Assembly (NCBI GenBank): GCA_963825405.1
Contig: CAWGTB010000011.1
Span: 186,001 to 250,000, forward strand
Reading direction: 5' to 3'
DNA length: 64,000 bases
From: JACPNO01 sp963825405
GTDB taxonomy: Bacteria > Acidobacteriota > Terriglobia > Bryobacterales > Bryobacteraceae
The position numbers were made by a program, and so were the translations under genes. The notes under the pieces were generated by a model. It had not been told where the DNA came from. It ran no database searches and saw nothing but the letters and a program-made list of their open reading frames with translations. Shown piece by piece: positions 55,025-64,000 of the stretch (positions are counted from its first letter, which is position 1; every line of letters starts with the position of its first letter).

Positions 55025-56968
55025 ATGCCGGCCCGCCTGAAGACGCTGCTCGAAGTATCCGGGTGGTGGGGTATCGCCTTCGTGGCGCTGGCTGCGCTGG
55101 ACCTGACGCTGGGGCTCGCCAGGATTTCGATCATCCAACTGCGGCTCGCTGTTTATATCGCGGCGACAGGTTTAGCGATTCGCCTCTACCGCCGGCTCTC
55201 GCGGAAACTCATCTGGAAACTGCGCAACCGGCTGATCTTCGCCTACATTTACATCGCTGTGGTGCCGGTGGTGCTGATCCTGTTCCTGGTAGTGCTGGGT
55301 GGTTGGGCAGTGGTGGGGCAAGTGGCGGTTCACCTGGTAAATTCCGAACTGGATCGGCGCACCGAAGGGTTGAATATTCTGGCAAAGTCGGTGGCCAAAG
55401 CAGCCCCGGAGGAGCGAATGCAAGCCATCCGGCAGGCGGCTCCATCCATGCAACACTTGTTTCCCAACGCGGAGATGGTCGTGCGCAGCAAAGACCTGAC
55501 GCACTTTCCGCAAGACTCTGCGTTGCCAGTGCCGCCTGGAAACTGGAGAGACGTGAGCGGCCTGGTGATTCGGCAGGGGCAGGTTTACAGTTGGGCGCAC
55601 GTTGTAAATAACGACGTGGACGTGACCATAGCCGCCGCGTTAACGCCCGATCTTCTGGCGGACCTGGTGCCCGGGCTGGGCGACGTCTTGCTGTTTGGCG
55701 TTGATCAGCCTACCGGGGCCAAAGGATCTTCAGCCGCGGCCAGGGGACGGAGACGATCGCATTTGCCGCCCGCCTCTTACACCTTCGATGTGGACTTCCC
55801 CTGGATCACGGTAAAATTTATTCCCTACTGGGACAGCCCGGACCGCGTCGAAAAAGCGGGATTGACCCTGCACACGCGCGCCTCGGCGGTATTGGGAATC
55901 GTGTTCGGCCGCGGCATGGATTCCGAGCAGACGGTGCTGTATTTGTTGGTGATTGTCACTGGCATCCTGGTGCTGGTGTGGATCTATTCGTTCCTGATCG
56001 GCCTTTCCCTGTCGCGCACGATCACCGGCGCCGTGGGCAATCTTTACGACGGAACGCAGCACATTAAGGCGGGCGACTTCTCGCACCGCATTCCGGTCTC
56101 GGGCGCGGACCAACTGGCGGAACTCGGCAGCTCGTTCAATGTCATGACGGAGAATCTGGCGCGCCTGATTTTGGTGGAGAAAGAACAAGAGCGCCTGCAT
56201 GCCGAGCTGGAAATCGCGCGCGAAGTGCAAGGCCAGCTGTTCCCTCGGGGCGCTCCGGCGATGAAGACTCTCGAGCTGGCCGGCGTGTGCAATCCGGCAC
56301 GCACCGTCTCCGGCGACTATTACGATTTCATTCCGCTGCCCGAAGGCGCGGTGGCCCTCGCGCTGGGCGATGTGGCTGGCAAAGGAATTTCGGCGGCGCT
56401 GCTCATGGCATCGATTCAATCCATCATGCGCACGCAGTTGACGGCGGGCATTCCCGCCGCGGTGTACATGTCGGCGGCAGGCTCCGGCGAAGCGCCGCTC
56501 TATTCCACAGGCCACATGGTGGAGCAGTTGAATCGGCAGGTTTTCGCCAACACGGCTCCTGAAAAATACGCGACTTTCTTTTTTGGCATTTACGACGAGG
56601 GCGGCCGGACGCTCACCTACACCAACGCGGGCCATCTTCCGCCCATCGTGCTGCGCAGCGGCGGGCCCGAAATGCTGGAAGTAACCGGAACGGTGGTGGG
56701 CGCATTCCAGGGCGCGAAGTTCGAGGACCGGACCGTGCACATCGGCCCCGGCGATCTGTTCATCGCCTACACCGACGGCATCGTCGAACCCGAGAACGAA
56801 TACGGCGAAGCGTTCGGCGAAGAGCGTCTGCTGGAATTGCTGGCGCGCTACAAGGATCGCGACATCGAAGAGATCATCGCGCACATAATGGAAGCCGTAG
56901 TGAGCTGGACCGGCTCCTCCGAGCTGCAGGACGATATGACCGTAATGCTGGCCCGAGGCCTGGCATGA
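55025..56968 (+). CDS. Membrane-bound HAMP-SpoIIE phosphatase
   Basis: An intact protein of 647 residues. Three hydrophobic segments lie near the N-terminus (GIAFVALAALDLTLG, LAVYIAATGLAIRLY and VVPVVLILFLVVLGGWAVVG). A periplasmic sensor region of about 200 residues is closed by a helix at about residue 300 (LVIVTGILVLVWIYSFLIGL). A HAMP domain follows, then the linker LHAELEIAREVQGQLFPRGA and the PP2C/SpoIIE domain (GDYYDFIPLPEGAVALALGD, FIAYTDGIVEPENEYGEAFG, ELQDDMTVMLARGLA). It would convert an envelope signal to dephosphorylation of an unknown target. It overlaps nnr by ATGA. Confidence 0.9.
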   Translation: MPARLKTLLEVSGWWGIAFVALAALDLTLGLARISIIQLRLAVYIAATGLAIRLYRRLSRKLIWKLRNRLIFAYIYIAVVPVVLILFLVVLGGWAVVGQVAVHLVNSELDRRTEGLNILAKSVAKAAPEERMQAIRQAAPSMQHLFPNAEMVVRSKDLTHFPQDSALPVPPGNWRDVSGLVIRQGQVYSWAHVVNNDVDVTIAAALTPDLLADLVPGLGDVLLFGVDQPTGAKGSSAAARGRRRSHLPPASYTFDVDFPWITVKFIPYWDSPDRVEKAGLTLHTRASAVLGIVFGRGMDSEQTVLYLLVIVTGILVLVWIYSFLIGLSLSRTITGAVGNLYDGTQHIKAGDFSHRIPVSGADQLAELGSSFNVMTENLARLILVEKEQERLHAELEIAREVQGQLFPRGAPAMKTLELAGVCNPARTVSGDYYDFIPLPEGAVALALGDVAGKGISAALLMASIQSIMRTQLTAGIPAAVYMSAAGSGEAPLYSTGHMVEQLNRQVFANTAPEKYATFFFGIYDEGGRTLTYTNAGHLPPIVLRSGGPEMLEVTGTVVGAFQGAKFEDRTVHIGPGDLFIAYTDGIVEPENEYGEAFGEERLLELLARYKDRDIEEIIAHIMEAVVSWTGSSELQDDMTVMLARGLA

Positions 56969-58485
56969 AAATCCTGACCGCCGCCCAAATGCGGGAGGTG
57001 GATCGCCGGACGATCGAGGGTGGCATACCCGGGCTGACTCTGATGGAGAACGCCGGCCGCAGCGTGGTGGAGTTCATCGAAGACAAATTCGCGCCGCTTG
57101 ACCGCCACCACGCCGTCGTCTTTTGCGGCAAGGGCAACAATGGCGGTGATGGTTTCGTGGTGGCGCGCGAGTTGTTGCTTCGCGGAAAATTGCGCGCGCT
57201 TGACGTGGTGCTAGTGGCTGCAGCGGAGGAACTGGCGGGCGACGCGGCGGCCAATTTCAGCAAGTTCCAAGCCAGCGGCGGGCAGGTGCACCGCGAAGTA
57301 ACTCCAGAGATGCGCGCCGCGACCATTGTTGTGGACGCCCTGCTCGGCACGGGTATCAAAGGTCCAGCAAGTGGTTCGATGCTGCAAGCGATCGGCCAGA
57401 TCAATAGCGAATTTCCGTTGGCGCGCGTGGTGGCCGTCGATATTCCTTCCGGCCTCGCAAGCGATAGCGGGCGACCGCTCGGTGAATCGGTTCGCGCCGA
57501 TTTCACTGTCACCTTCACCGCGCCCAAGGTGGGCCTGGTGCTCGCGCCCAATTGCGATCAAGTAGGCGAGCTGCATGTGTGCGCTATCGGCAGCCCGCCG
57601 GAACTGGTGGAGAACGATCCCAGGACCCTGCTTTCTCTGATACAGCCGTGGCAGTTCGGCGCTTTGCTAGCTCCGCGCGCCAAGGGCGCCAACAAGGGCG
57701 ACTTCGGCCACGTGCTGGTTGTCGGCGGCTCTTGCGGGAAAACTGGTGCTCCAGCCATGGCTGCGATGGCCGCACTGCGCGCCGGGGCGGGTCTGGTGAC
57801 GGTGGCATCGAGCGCGGAGAATCTTCCCGTGATCGCGGGACACGCTCCGGAGCTTATGACTGCGCCGCTGGGCGCCGGCAACCTCGGCGAGATCGCGATG
57901 GGAAAAGACGTGCTCGCGGTGGGCCCGGGGCTGGGTTTGGGCGCCGAGACCGTCGCGATGGTGAGGCATGTATTCGCGGAATCGAAGTTGCCGATGGTAG
58001 TGGATGCCGACGGCCTGAATGCACTTGCGGGAGCACAGTGGTCGGTTGCGCCGGGAAGGCTGCGTGTCCTGACGCCGCATCCCGGCGAAATGTCCCGGCT
58101 GTGCGGTAAGACGATTGCGGAAGTGCAGGACGATCGCGTAACGATTGCGCGCGGTTTCGCCGCTGCGAAGCAAGTCTGCCTGGTGTTGAAAGGCCAGAGC
58201 ACGCTGATCGCTTTTCCCGACGGCCATGTTTGGATCAACCCCACCGGCACCCCGGCCATGGCTAAAGGCGGCTCGGGCGATATTTTGACCGGGATCATTG
58301 CGGGAATGCTGGCGCAGTTTCCCGCCGCCGTCGAGCAGGCCGTGGCTGCCGCCGTGTATCTGCACGGTCTGGCCGGAGAATTGGGCGCAGCCCGGTGGGG
58401 CGAGAAATCGCTGATTGCCACGGATATGCTGCGTTATCTGCCTGCCGCCCTGGAGGAGTGTGCCAAGTTTCCGGACCGGCTCTGA
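56965..58485 (+). CDS. nnr: Bifunctional NAD(P)H-hydrate epimerase/dehydratase
   Basis: An intact 506-residue fusion of both NAD(P)H-hydrate repair activities. The N-terminal YjeF_N epimerase domain has GLTLMENAGRSVVEFIEDKF, VVFCGKGNNGGDGFVVAREL and VVAVDIPSGLASDSGR. The C-terminal ADP-dependent dehydratase (ribokinase-like) has DFGHVLVVGGSCGKTGAPAM, LTPHPGEMSRLCGKT and INPTGTPAMAKGGSGDILTG. It corrects damaged nicotinamide cofactors. Neighbouring nnr and tsaE genes are common in bacteria. The end overlaps the tsaE start by 26 bases. Confidence 0.95.
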   Translation: MKILTAAQMREVDRRTIEGGIPGLTLMENAGRSVVEFIEDKFAPLDRHHAVVFCGKGNNGGDGFVVARELLLRGKLRALDVVLVAAAEELAGDAAANFSKFQASGGQVHREVTPEMRAATIVVDALLGTGIKGPASGSMLQAIGQINSEFPLARVVAVDIPSGLASDSGRPLGESVRADFTVTFTAPKVGLVLAPNCDQVGELHVCAIGSPPELVENDPRTLLSLIQPWQFGALLAPRAKGANKGDFGHVLVVGGSCGKTGAPAMAAMAALRAGAGLVTVASSAENLPVIAGHAPELMTAPLGAGNLGEIAMGKDVLAVGPGLGLGAETVAMVRHVFAESKLPMVVDADGLNALAGAQWSVAPGRLRVLTPHPGEMSRLCGKTIAEVQDDRVTIARGFAAAKQVCLVLKGQSTLIAFPDGHVWINPTGTPAMAKGGSGDILTGIIAGMLAQFPAAVEQAVAAAVYLHGLAGELGAARWGEKSLIATDMLRYLPAALEECAKFPDRL

Positions 58486-58888
58486 GGAGGAGACCATCGC
58501 GCTCGGCGCGCAGTTGGCGAAGACCTTTCCGGCAAAAGCGGTGGTGCTACTGATCGGTAACCTGGGCGCCGGCAAGACCACGCTGGCCAAAGGCATCGTG
58601 CAGGGATTGGGGGCGGCCGAGCCGGATCAGGTAGCGAGCCCTACTTACACGCTGATACACGAATACGGGGCCGGCCCGGCGGTCTATCACATCGATTTGT
58701 ACCGCCTGGACCGGGCGCGCGAGGCGGCGGCGCTGGGCCTGGAGGAATTATTCGACCGCAATGCGCTGGTGCTCATCGAATGGGGCGAGCGATTTCCGGA
58801 GCTGCTGCCGCCGCAGCGCATCGAGATTCACCTGGAGTCCGGGCAGGGCGACGAGCGTAAAATTACGGTGATACACATTCATCCATGA
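58460..58888 (+). CDS. tsaE: tRNA threonylcarbamoyladenosine biosynthesis ATPase TsaE
   Basis: An intact 142-residue P-loop ATPase that assists TsaB/TsaD in making the t6A modification at position 37 of ANN-decoding tRNAs. Motifs: Walker A LLIGNLGAGKTTLAKGIVQG, then VASPTYTLIHEYGAGPAVYH and IDLYRLDRAREAAALGLEEL. The Walker B-like NALVLIEWGERFPELLPP closes the fold. GTG at 58460 follows GGAGG. The upstream part of the frame is nnr sequence. It overlaps the SDR gene by four bases. Confidence 0.93.
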   Translation: MPSFRTGSEEETIALGAQLAKTFPAKAVVLLIGNLGAGKTTLAKGIVQGLGAAEPDQVASPTYTLIHEYGAGPAVYHIDLYRLDRAREAAALGLEELFDRNALVLIEWGERFPELLPPQRIEIHLESGQGDERKITVIHIHP

Positions 58889-59667
58889 GCGAACAAAACT
58901 GGGCATTGATTCTGGGGGCGTCTAGCGGATTTGGCGAAGCGGTGGCACGCGAGCTGGCGGCGCGCGGCATGAATATTTTCGGCGTGCATCTGGACCGGCG
59001 CGAGACCCTGCCGCACGCCCGCGAAGTGGAAGAAAGCATCCGGCGGCTGGGCCGGGAAGTTGTTTTCTTCAACGGCAACGCGGCCGACGAGGAGAAGCGC
59101 AAAGAGGCAATCGCGCAGCTTCGCGCCACCTTGGAGAAGAGCGGCGGCACGGTGCGCGTGCTGCTGCATTCGCTCGCATTCGGCACGCTGAAACCGCTGG
59201 TGGGTAGCGACGCCGTGATCCAGCGTCAACTGGAAATGACCGCGGACATCATGGGGCACAGCCTGGTGTATTGGGTGCAGGATTTGCTCGCCCACGGGTT
59301 GATGACGGCAGGTGGACGCATTTACGCCATGACCAGCGAGGGCAGCAGCCGGGCGATTCCGCAATACGGGCCGGTGTGCGCGGCGAAAGCGATATTGGAA
59401 GCGCACATCCGGCAACTGGCTCTGGAGCTGGCGCCGCTCGGGATCACGGCCAACGCCATTCTGGCCGGCGTCACCGATACGGCCGCGTTGCGCAAAATTC
59501 CTGGCTACGAGCAATTGATTGAAGTGGCGCGCGCGCGCAATCCCCACCATCGGCTAACGACGCCGTTGGACGTGGCCAAATGCATCGGCGTGCTTTGCGG
59601 GGAAGAGACGTACTGGATGACGGGCAACACGTTGCGCGTCGACGGCGGCGAGGGCTCGGTAGGATAA
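58885..59667 (+). CDS. Enoyl-ACP reductase-like short-chain dehydrogenase
   Basis: An intact 260-residue SDR-fold protein. The cofactor motif is ALILGASSGFGEAVARELAA and the NxAG-equivalent is LLHSLAFGTLKPLVG. Residue spacing in the active site is Tyr-X6-Lys (RAIPQYGPVCAAKAILEAH), as in the FabI/FabL type enoyl-ACP reductases, rather than the Tyr-X3-Lys of classical SDRs. The end is WMTGNTLRVDGGEGSVG. Reduction of enoyl-ACP is likely but the substrate is inferred. It overlaps tsaE by ATGA and precedes the DinB gene by 12 bases. Confidence 0.75.
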   Translation: MSEQNWALILGASSGFGEAVARELAARGMNIFGVHLDRRETLPHAREVEESIRRLGREVVFFNGNAADEEKRKEAIAQLRATLEKSGGTVRVLLHSLAFGTLKPLVGSDAVIQRQLEMTADIMGHSLVYWVQDLLAHGLMTAGGRIYAMTSEGSSRAIPQYGPVCAAKAILEAHIRQLALELAPLGITANAILAGVTDTAALRKIPGYEQLIEVARARNPHHRLTTPLDVAKCIGVLCGEETYWMTGNTLRVDGGEGSVG

Positions 59668-59679
59668 ACTGGTCAAACC

Positions 59680-60282
59680 ATGCGAACCATACTGTTGTTA
59701 TCAAGCCTGTTGATTACGGCGCCAGGCTTTGCGCAGCCGCTTACGAATCTGGAGCGCGAACGCGCCCTCAGTGAACTGCACGCCGGGCGCAAGCTGCTGC
59801 TGGATGCGGTGGCCGGCCTGTCCGAGGCACAGTGGAATTTCAAGCCGGGACCGGACCGATGGTCGGTGGCGGAAGTTGCCGAGCACATCACGCTGGCGGA
59901 AGACTTCCTGTTCAATGCCAGCCAGCAGATTCTGACCTCGCCCGCGACGCCGGAAAAGAAAGCGGAAGTGCAGGGCAAAGACGAGATCGTTCTGACCAAG
60001 ACTCTCGACCGGAGCCGGAAAGGCACAGCGCCTGAGCCGCTGGTGCCATCGCACAAGTGGGCATCGCACGACGAAATGATCGAGCAGTTTAAGAAGAGCC
60101 GCGACCGCACGATTGCGTATATCTCGTCGACGCAGGACGAGTTGCGCAGCCATTTCTACAAGCATCCGGCCTATGATCTGCTGGATGCCTACCAGTGGCT
60201 GCTGTTTATGGCGGCGCACTCTGAGCGGCACATTCTACAGCTCAAGGAAGTTAAGGCCGACCCGAATTTTCCCAAGATGTAG
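59680..60282 (+). CDS. Exported DinB-family protein
   Basis: An intact 200-residue protein with a signal peptide (MRTILLLSSLLITAPGFAQP), which is unusual for the DinB four-helix-bundle family since most members are cytoplasmic. Family features: HAGRKLLLDAVAGLSEAQWN, WSVAEVAEHITLAEDFLFN and LFMAAHSERHILQLKEVKA. The three His residues (EHI, AHSERH) match the metal-binding triad of DinB/YfiT proteins, which are thiol-linked transferases or hydrolases. Physiological role in the envelope is unknown. Confidence 0.8.
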   Translation: MRTILLLSSLLITAPGFAQPLTNLERERALSELHAGRKLLLDAVAGLSEAQWNFKPGPDRWSVAEVAEHITLAEDFLFNASQQILTSPATPEKKAEVQGKDEIVLTKTLDRSRKGTAPEPLVPSHKWASHDEMIEQFKKSRDRTIAYISSTQDELRSHFYKHPAYDLLDAYQWLLFMAAHSERHILQLKEVKADPNFPKM

Positions 60283-60294
60283 CGGCGCACGTCT

Positions 60295-61835
60295 TTATTG
60301 CCGCACCACCATCAGCGACCGCCACGCCATGTTACCGGCTGCGTCGTAGGCACGCACGGTGATGAGGTTGTTTCCCTGCAGCAGCGAGATGGCGGTCGCT
60401 ACCCAGCTACCGGTTCCATTGGCGTCGCCGAGCGCGCCGGTCGAGCTTTGCCAACTGACACGCACAACGCCAATGCTGTCGCTCGCGATGCCGAATAGCG
60501 TGATGGTGGCGTCCGACGTCGCAAAGATGCTCGAGGCAGGCCAGGTGATAGCCAAGCTGGGCGGCGTGGTATCGCTGGTGGGCGGCGCGGGCGTTACGGG
60601 CGGTGTCACCGGTGGAGTCGCGGGCGACGTTGGCGCGGGATCCAGGGGCGGCGCGATGGGCGGAGGAACGACCGGCGTCGCCTGGGTATCGCGCGCGCCA
60701 TATAGCGCTTGCGCGCCCGCAATATCATCGGCCGACGATGCGCGCCGAAACGGTAATAGGGATACATGACCGAGTTGGGATTATCGGTGTGCCCGAAGCC
60801 CAGCGCGTGCCCGGTTTCATGCTGCACGACGCTGAATACGTCAATGTCCGCGCCTACTTGCCAGCGCTCGTCGGCATCCAGATGCATGTCGCCGGCGATG
60901 GCCTCCGGATTAGGCGGCGACGGGTAATAGGTGTGCGCCAGCACGCCGCCCGGTCCATCGAAGGGATAGGGATCGCCGTGCGCGCCGCTGGCGAACAGCA
61001 CTTGCACGGTGCGCAGGCCGTTGGCACTGGATCCTTCGACGAAATTCACTTGCGCGTTGCCGGACCACTGGGCAAACGCCCGCAGAATTTCAGATTTCGT
61101 GGTGGGCTGCGGGAGCTTGGTGGTCAGGCTGGCGAACACGTATTGGATGTCCACCGCGCCGGAGGCGTCAGGCGGCCAACCATCCCCTACTTGCACATAT
61201 TGCCCCACCAACCCGGGCTCGGAAAGCGCACCGGCGCAGGCTTGCACGCGTTTGCCCGTAATCAGGTCCGTGGATGCAGGAAACACATAAGCCACTTCGT
61301 CCCATTCCATTAAAGTTGAAATATCGAAAGCGGTTCCGAAGACCATCAGGTGCGTGCTGCGCAGGTCGGGATGTTCGATGACCAGCAGGTTCTGTTCCCA
61401 GGCCATGGCGCGCTGCTCAGGAGGACTGATGTCAGGATGAAATTCCACGATGACCACCATCCGCCCGGTGCCATTCAGCGCGACCGCCAGCGCCGGGCTG
61501 ATTTTGTCACTTGCGGCCAGCCTTCCCGCCCAGCGCACATCCAGGCCGTCGAGCGTAAGATCGTCGCCTGCAGACACCATCACCGTCGAATTCGGCAGGT
61601 AGCCTGTAATCAACGCGCCGCGCTCTCTCACCGCCAGCAGATTCTTGGCGTCCGCGCCGTGATTGAACTGAATCAGATAATGCGACCGGTCCCATTGCCG
61701 GCGCATCAAGGGATCAGTCAGGTATGCGTTCGGATTGCTGGGAGGCGTGAGATCGCGGGTCTTGAGATGGATGGTCTCGGCGCTCAGACTCGCCACAACC
61801 ATGAAAATAGAGACCCAGATACCGATCAAGCCCAC
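60295..61835 (-). CDS. Matrixin-type secreted metalloprotease, one frameshift
   Basis: A secreted protein of about 513 residues. After a signal segment (GLIGIWVSIFMVVASLSAET) and an N-terminal domain of about 180 residues there is a matrixin-like catalytic domain. Its zinc site is HETGHALGFGH, preceded by GDMHLDADERWQVGADIDVF. The Met-turn is SVMYPYYRFGA. The frame changes near 60745; the shifted frame reads DDIAGAQALYGARDTQATPV, then a Pro/Thr linker and an Ig-like domain (WPASSIFATSDATITLFGIA, NNLITVRAYDAAGNM). The start could be GTG at 61835 or a later Met. Confidence 0.8.
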
Positions 61836-61898
61836 CCTAATTCATCGGCGCGCCCTGAGAATTTCGGTAGGGCGGAGCCACCTTGTTACTTAGATTCG

Positions 61899-64000
61899 AT
61901 GAAAATCTGCCTCCCCCTACTGATCGCCACGGTGCTCGCGGCGCAGCCGGTGACGTACCTCATCCAAACCGTGGCTGGATCGAGCGATATGGGGGATGGC
62001 GGCCCGGCTATTCAGGCGTCCGTCAACAACACTCAGGGCGTGGCAGTGGACTTCGCCGGCAATATCTTCATTGCCGACACCGACGCCCATCGCATTCGCA
62101 AAATCACGCCTGACGGGCTCATCGCAACCGTGGCGGGCAACGGCACGGCAGGCGCGCTGGGCGATGGCGGCCCGGCGGCGATAGCGCAATTAAACACCCC
62201 CTACGGCGTGGCCACGGACGGCGCCGGCAATCTCTACATCGCTGATCTCGGCAACAATCGCGTGCGCATGGTTACGCCCGATGGCGTCATCCATACGCTC
62301 GCGCCCGATGCGCCCGGTGGATGGCTAGCTCCGCGCAATATCGCCGTGGATAGCGCCGGCAATGTGTACGTCGCCGAATTCACCGGACACCGCATTCGCA
62401 AGATCGCGGCCAGCGGCGTGGTCACCTTGGTAGCCGGCACGGGCGTCGCAGGTTTCAGCGGCGATTCCGGTCCCGCTCATAACGCGCAGTTGGCTTATCC
62501 GGCTGGGCTGGCTTTTGACCCGCAAGGCAATCTCTACATCGCCGACAGCGGCAACAGCCGGGTGCGCAAAATCTTGACCAGCGGGCAAATCACCACGGTT
62601 CTCGGGACCGATGCACCCGGCATAAGCGCTCGGCGGCAGCTGAATCTGCCCACCGGAGTCGCGGTGGACAGCGCCGGCAACTTGTACGTGGCGGATAGCG
62701 GCAACCAACGCATCCAAGAGCTGACTCCGGACAGCCAGGTGAGCACGGTCCCTGGCGCAGGGCGCGACGTGGCGGTGGACGCGGCGGGCAATCTCTACAT
62801 CGCCGACGGCAACGCGCTGCTCGAAGTGATTGTAGGCGGCGGCCCGGTGACCCTTGCGGGTGGCGATGCCGGCAGCTTTGGCGGCGATGGTGGTCCGGCG
62901 GTCAACGCGCGTCTGGCTGGGCCCGCGGGGCTCGCGGTTACCGGCGACGGCGTCCTCTACATTGCCGATACCCGCAACCAGCGTGTGCGCAAAGTGGACG
63001 CGAGCGGCCTCATCAGCACCGTGGCAGGCGACGGAACGCCGGCCCAGGGGACCAATGAGCTGCACTATCCCACCGGCCTGGCTTGGGACGGAAGCAATAC
63101 GCTCTTCATCGCCGATCAGAACAACGCGCGCGTCCAGCAAGTGACGCCGGGCAGCGGGATGGTCACAGTGGCCGGCACCGGCGTCCCGGGGTTCGATGGC
63201 GATGGCCTGCCGGCGCTTTCCACCCAGCTTCTTTTTCCGGCTGCCGTGGCTCTGAGCGGCAATGGCGCGCTCATCGTTGCCGATGGCGGGAATCTGCGCG
63301 TGCGGGAGCTTAGTCCGACTGGGGTGCTGCTGACGATTGCAACACAAGTGAACGCGCGCGGCGTGGCGGTGGACGCGCTCGGCAAGGTGTATGTGGCGGA
63401 CACCGCCAACCATCGCATCCTCGCGATGGATCCCGGCGGCGCGGCCATTCCGTTTGCCGGAACCGGGGTCGTGGGCTTCTCGGGAGACGGCGGGCAAGCT
63501 CTCTCCGCCCAGCTCAACCAGCCAGCCGGCTTGGCCGCCGATGCGCATGGCAACCTGTTCGTCGCCGATACCGGCAACCATTGCGTGCGTATGATCACAC
63601 CGGACGGCTTCATCCAAACGGTGGCAGGCACGGGCAGCGCGGGCCTGTCGGGCGATGGCGGCGCCGGTCCGCTTGCCCAGCTCAACGCGCCGTCGGCAGT
63701 CGCCGTCGATGCGACCGGCGCCGTTTGGATCGCCGATACGGGCAACAATCGCATTCGCAAACTCACGCCGGGCGCGGTCACACCGCCGGCTCAGCAAGTT
63801 CTGCCGCTGGTGGTGGTGAACGGAGCCAGTTGGCTGGCCGGGCCGGTCGCGCCGGGCGAGATCGTGTCGATTTTTTCTGACGGGGGCACAGCGCTGGGCC
63901 CCACTTTGGGAATAGCTGCCACTCCGCCGCTGTCCACGCAACTGGCGGAGGTCGAGGTGCGTTTTGACGGCCAAGCCGTACCGCTGTATTACGTGCAGGC
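61899..64000 (+). CDS. NHL-repeat secreted protein with Solibacter-type C-terminal domain (incomplete at right edge)
   Basis: Open from ATG 61899 to the window end, at least 700 residues. The signal peptide is MKICLPLLIATVLAAQP. It holds about ten NHL propeller repeats, such as GVAVDFAGNIFIADTDAHRI, GNLYIADLGNNRVRMVTPDG and GLAADAHGNLFVADTGNHCV, each with a linked TVAGTGxAGFSGDGG loop. The end (VVNGASWLAGPVAPGEIVSI) resembles the uncharacterised domain typical of Solibacter secreted proteins. NHL proteins of this kind are plentiful in the group; role unknown. The reading frame is unbroken, unlike many neighbours. Confidence 0.88.
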   Translation, partial: MKICLPLLIATVLAAQPVTYLIQTVAGSSDMGDGGPAIQASVNNTQGVAVDFAGNIFIADTDAHRIRKITPDGLIATVAGNGTAGALGDGGPAAIAQLNTPYGVATDGAGNLYIADLGNNRVRMVTPDGVIHTLAPDAPGGWLAPRNIAVDSAGNVYVAEFTGHRIRKIAASGVVTLVAGTGVAGFSGDSGPAHNAQLAYPAGLAFDPQGNLYIADSGNSRVRKILTSGQITTVLGTDAPGISARRQLNLPTGVAVDSAGNLYVADSGNQRIQELTPDSQVSTVPGAGRDVAVDAAGNLYIADGNALLEVIVGGGPVTLAGGDAGSFGGDGGPAVNARLAGPAGLAVTGDGVLYIADTRNQRVRKVDASGLISTVAGDGTPAQGTNELHYPTGLAWDGSNTLFIADQNNARVQQVTPGSGMVTVAGTGVPGFDGDGLPALSTQLLFPAAVALSGNGALIVADGGNLRVRELSPTGVLLTIATQVNARGVAVDALGKVYVADTANHRILAMDPGGAAIPFAGTGVVGFSGDGGQALSAQLNQPAGLAADAHGNLFVADTGNHCVRMITPDGFIQTVAGTGSAGLSGDGGAGPLAQLNAPSAVAVDATGAVWIADTGNNRIRKLTPGAVTPPAQQVLPLVVVNGASWLAGPVAPGEIVSIFSDGGTALGPTLGIAATPPLSTQLAEVEVRFDGQAVPLYYVQ

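Overview
This is a GC-rich bacterial chromosome segment, most likely from an Acidobacteriota member near Bryobacterales/Solibacteraceae. The assignment is by gene content only. The window has Oar-like TonB-dependent receptors, an SBBP-repeat protein with FG-GAP-like C-terminal repeats, an NHL-repeat protein whose tail resembles the Solibacter-type C-terminal domain, a VWFA-related acidobacterial protein, two SpoIIE-type phosphatases and several coiled-coil/TPR envelope proteins. No rRNA, tRNA or complete CRISPR array was seen.

Layout. 1-15.7 kb is mostly metabolic and housekeeping: the rimO start, a MORN-like YwqK protein, a wHTH-AAA+ ATPase, an Mrp-type Fe-S carrier, a CDGSH protein, acyl-CoA dehydrogenase, alanine dehydrogenase, an HtrA protease, an EamA transporter with an M20 peptidase, a GAF-SpoIIE phosphatase, deoC and a His-rich NicO metal transporter. 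At 15.7-23.2 kb a possible small RNA and a TonB receptor lie beside an isolated type I-C CRISPR effector operon: cas5c, cas8c (with an internal cas11c start) and cas7c. No cas3, cas1, cas2, cas4 or array is within reach. At 23.1-30.4 kb are a phosphoketolase-acetate kinase pair and a cytochrome c-quinoprotein dehydrogenase pair. At 30.4-37.1 kb are a MITE-like element, an aminotransferase, an HDOD protein and purQ-purL-purF. At 37.2-53.1 kb are the SBBP protein, small unknown genes, a two-component system, an orphan LuxR-type regulator with a degenerate receiver, a metallophosphatase, and a TonB receptor-VWA-coiled-coil operon. At 53.2-60.3 kb a tight operon runs lpxD-LOG-SpoIIE-nnr-tsaE-enoyl reductase-like SDR-DinB. 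The window ends with a matrixin-like protease and an unfinished NHL-repeat protein.

Reading quality. About fifteen otherwise well-conserved genes, including purL, purQ, mrp, htrA, xfp and cas5c, are split by frameshifts, and one conserved Trp codon of xfp reads TAG. So many lesions in housekeeping genes point to consensus errors in the assembly rather than pseudogenes. Split genes are reported here as one locus each, with the lesion sites noted.

The most interesting region is the stripped type I-C Cascade. About 4 kb away, a short transcript-like segment contains a stem-loop followed by GATTGAAAC, the usual 3' end of type I-C repeats. The eight bases after it recur at a possible -10 box upstream of cas5c. 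This would fit a crRNA-like regulatory RNA guiding a nuclease-less Cascade, but it is a hypothesis.
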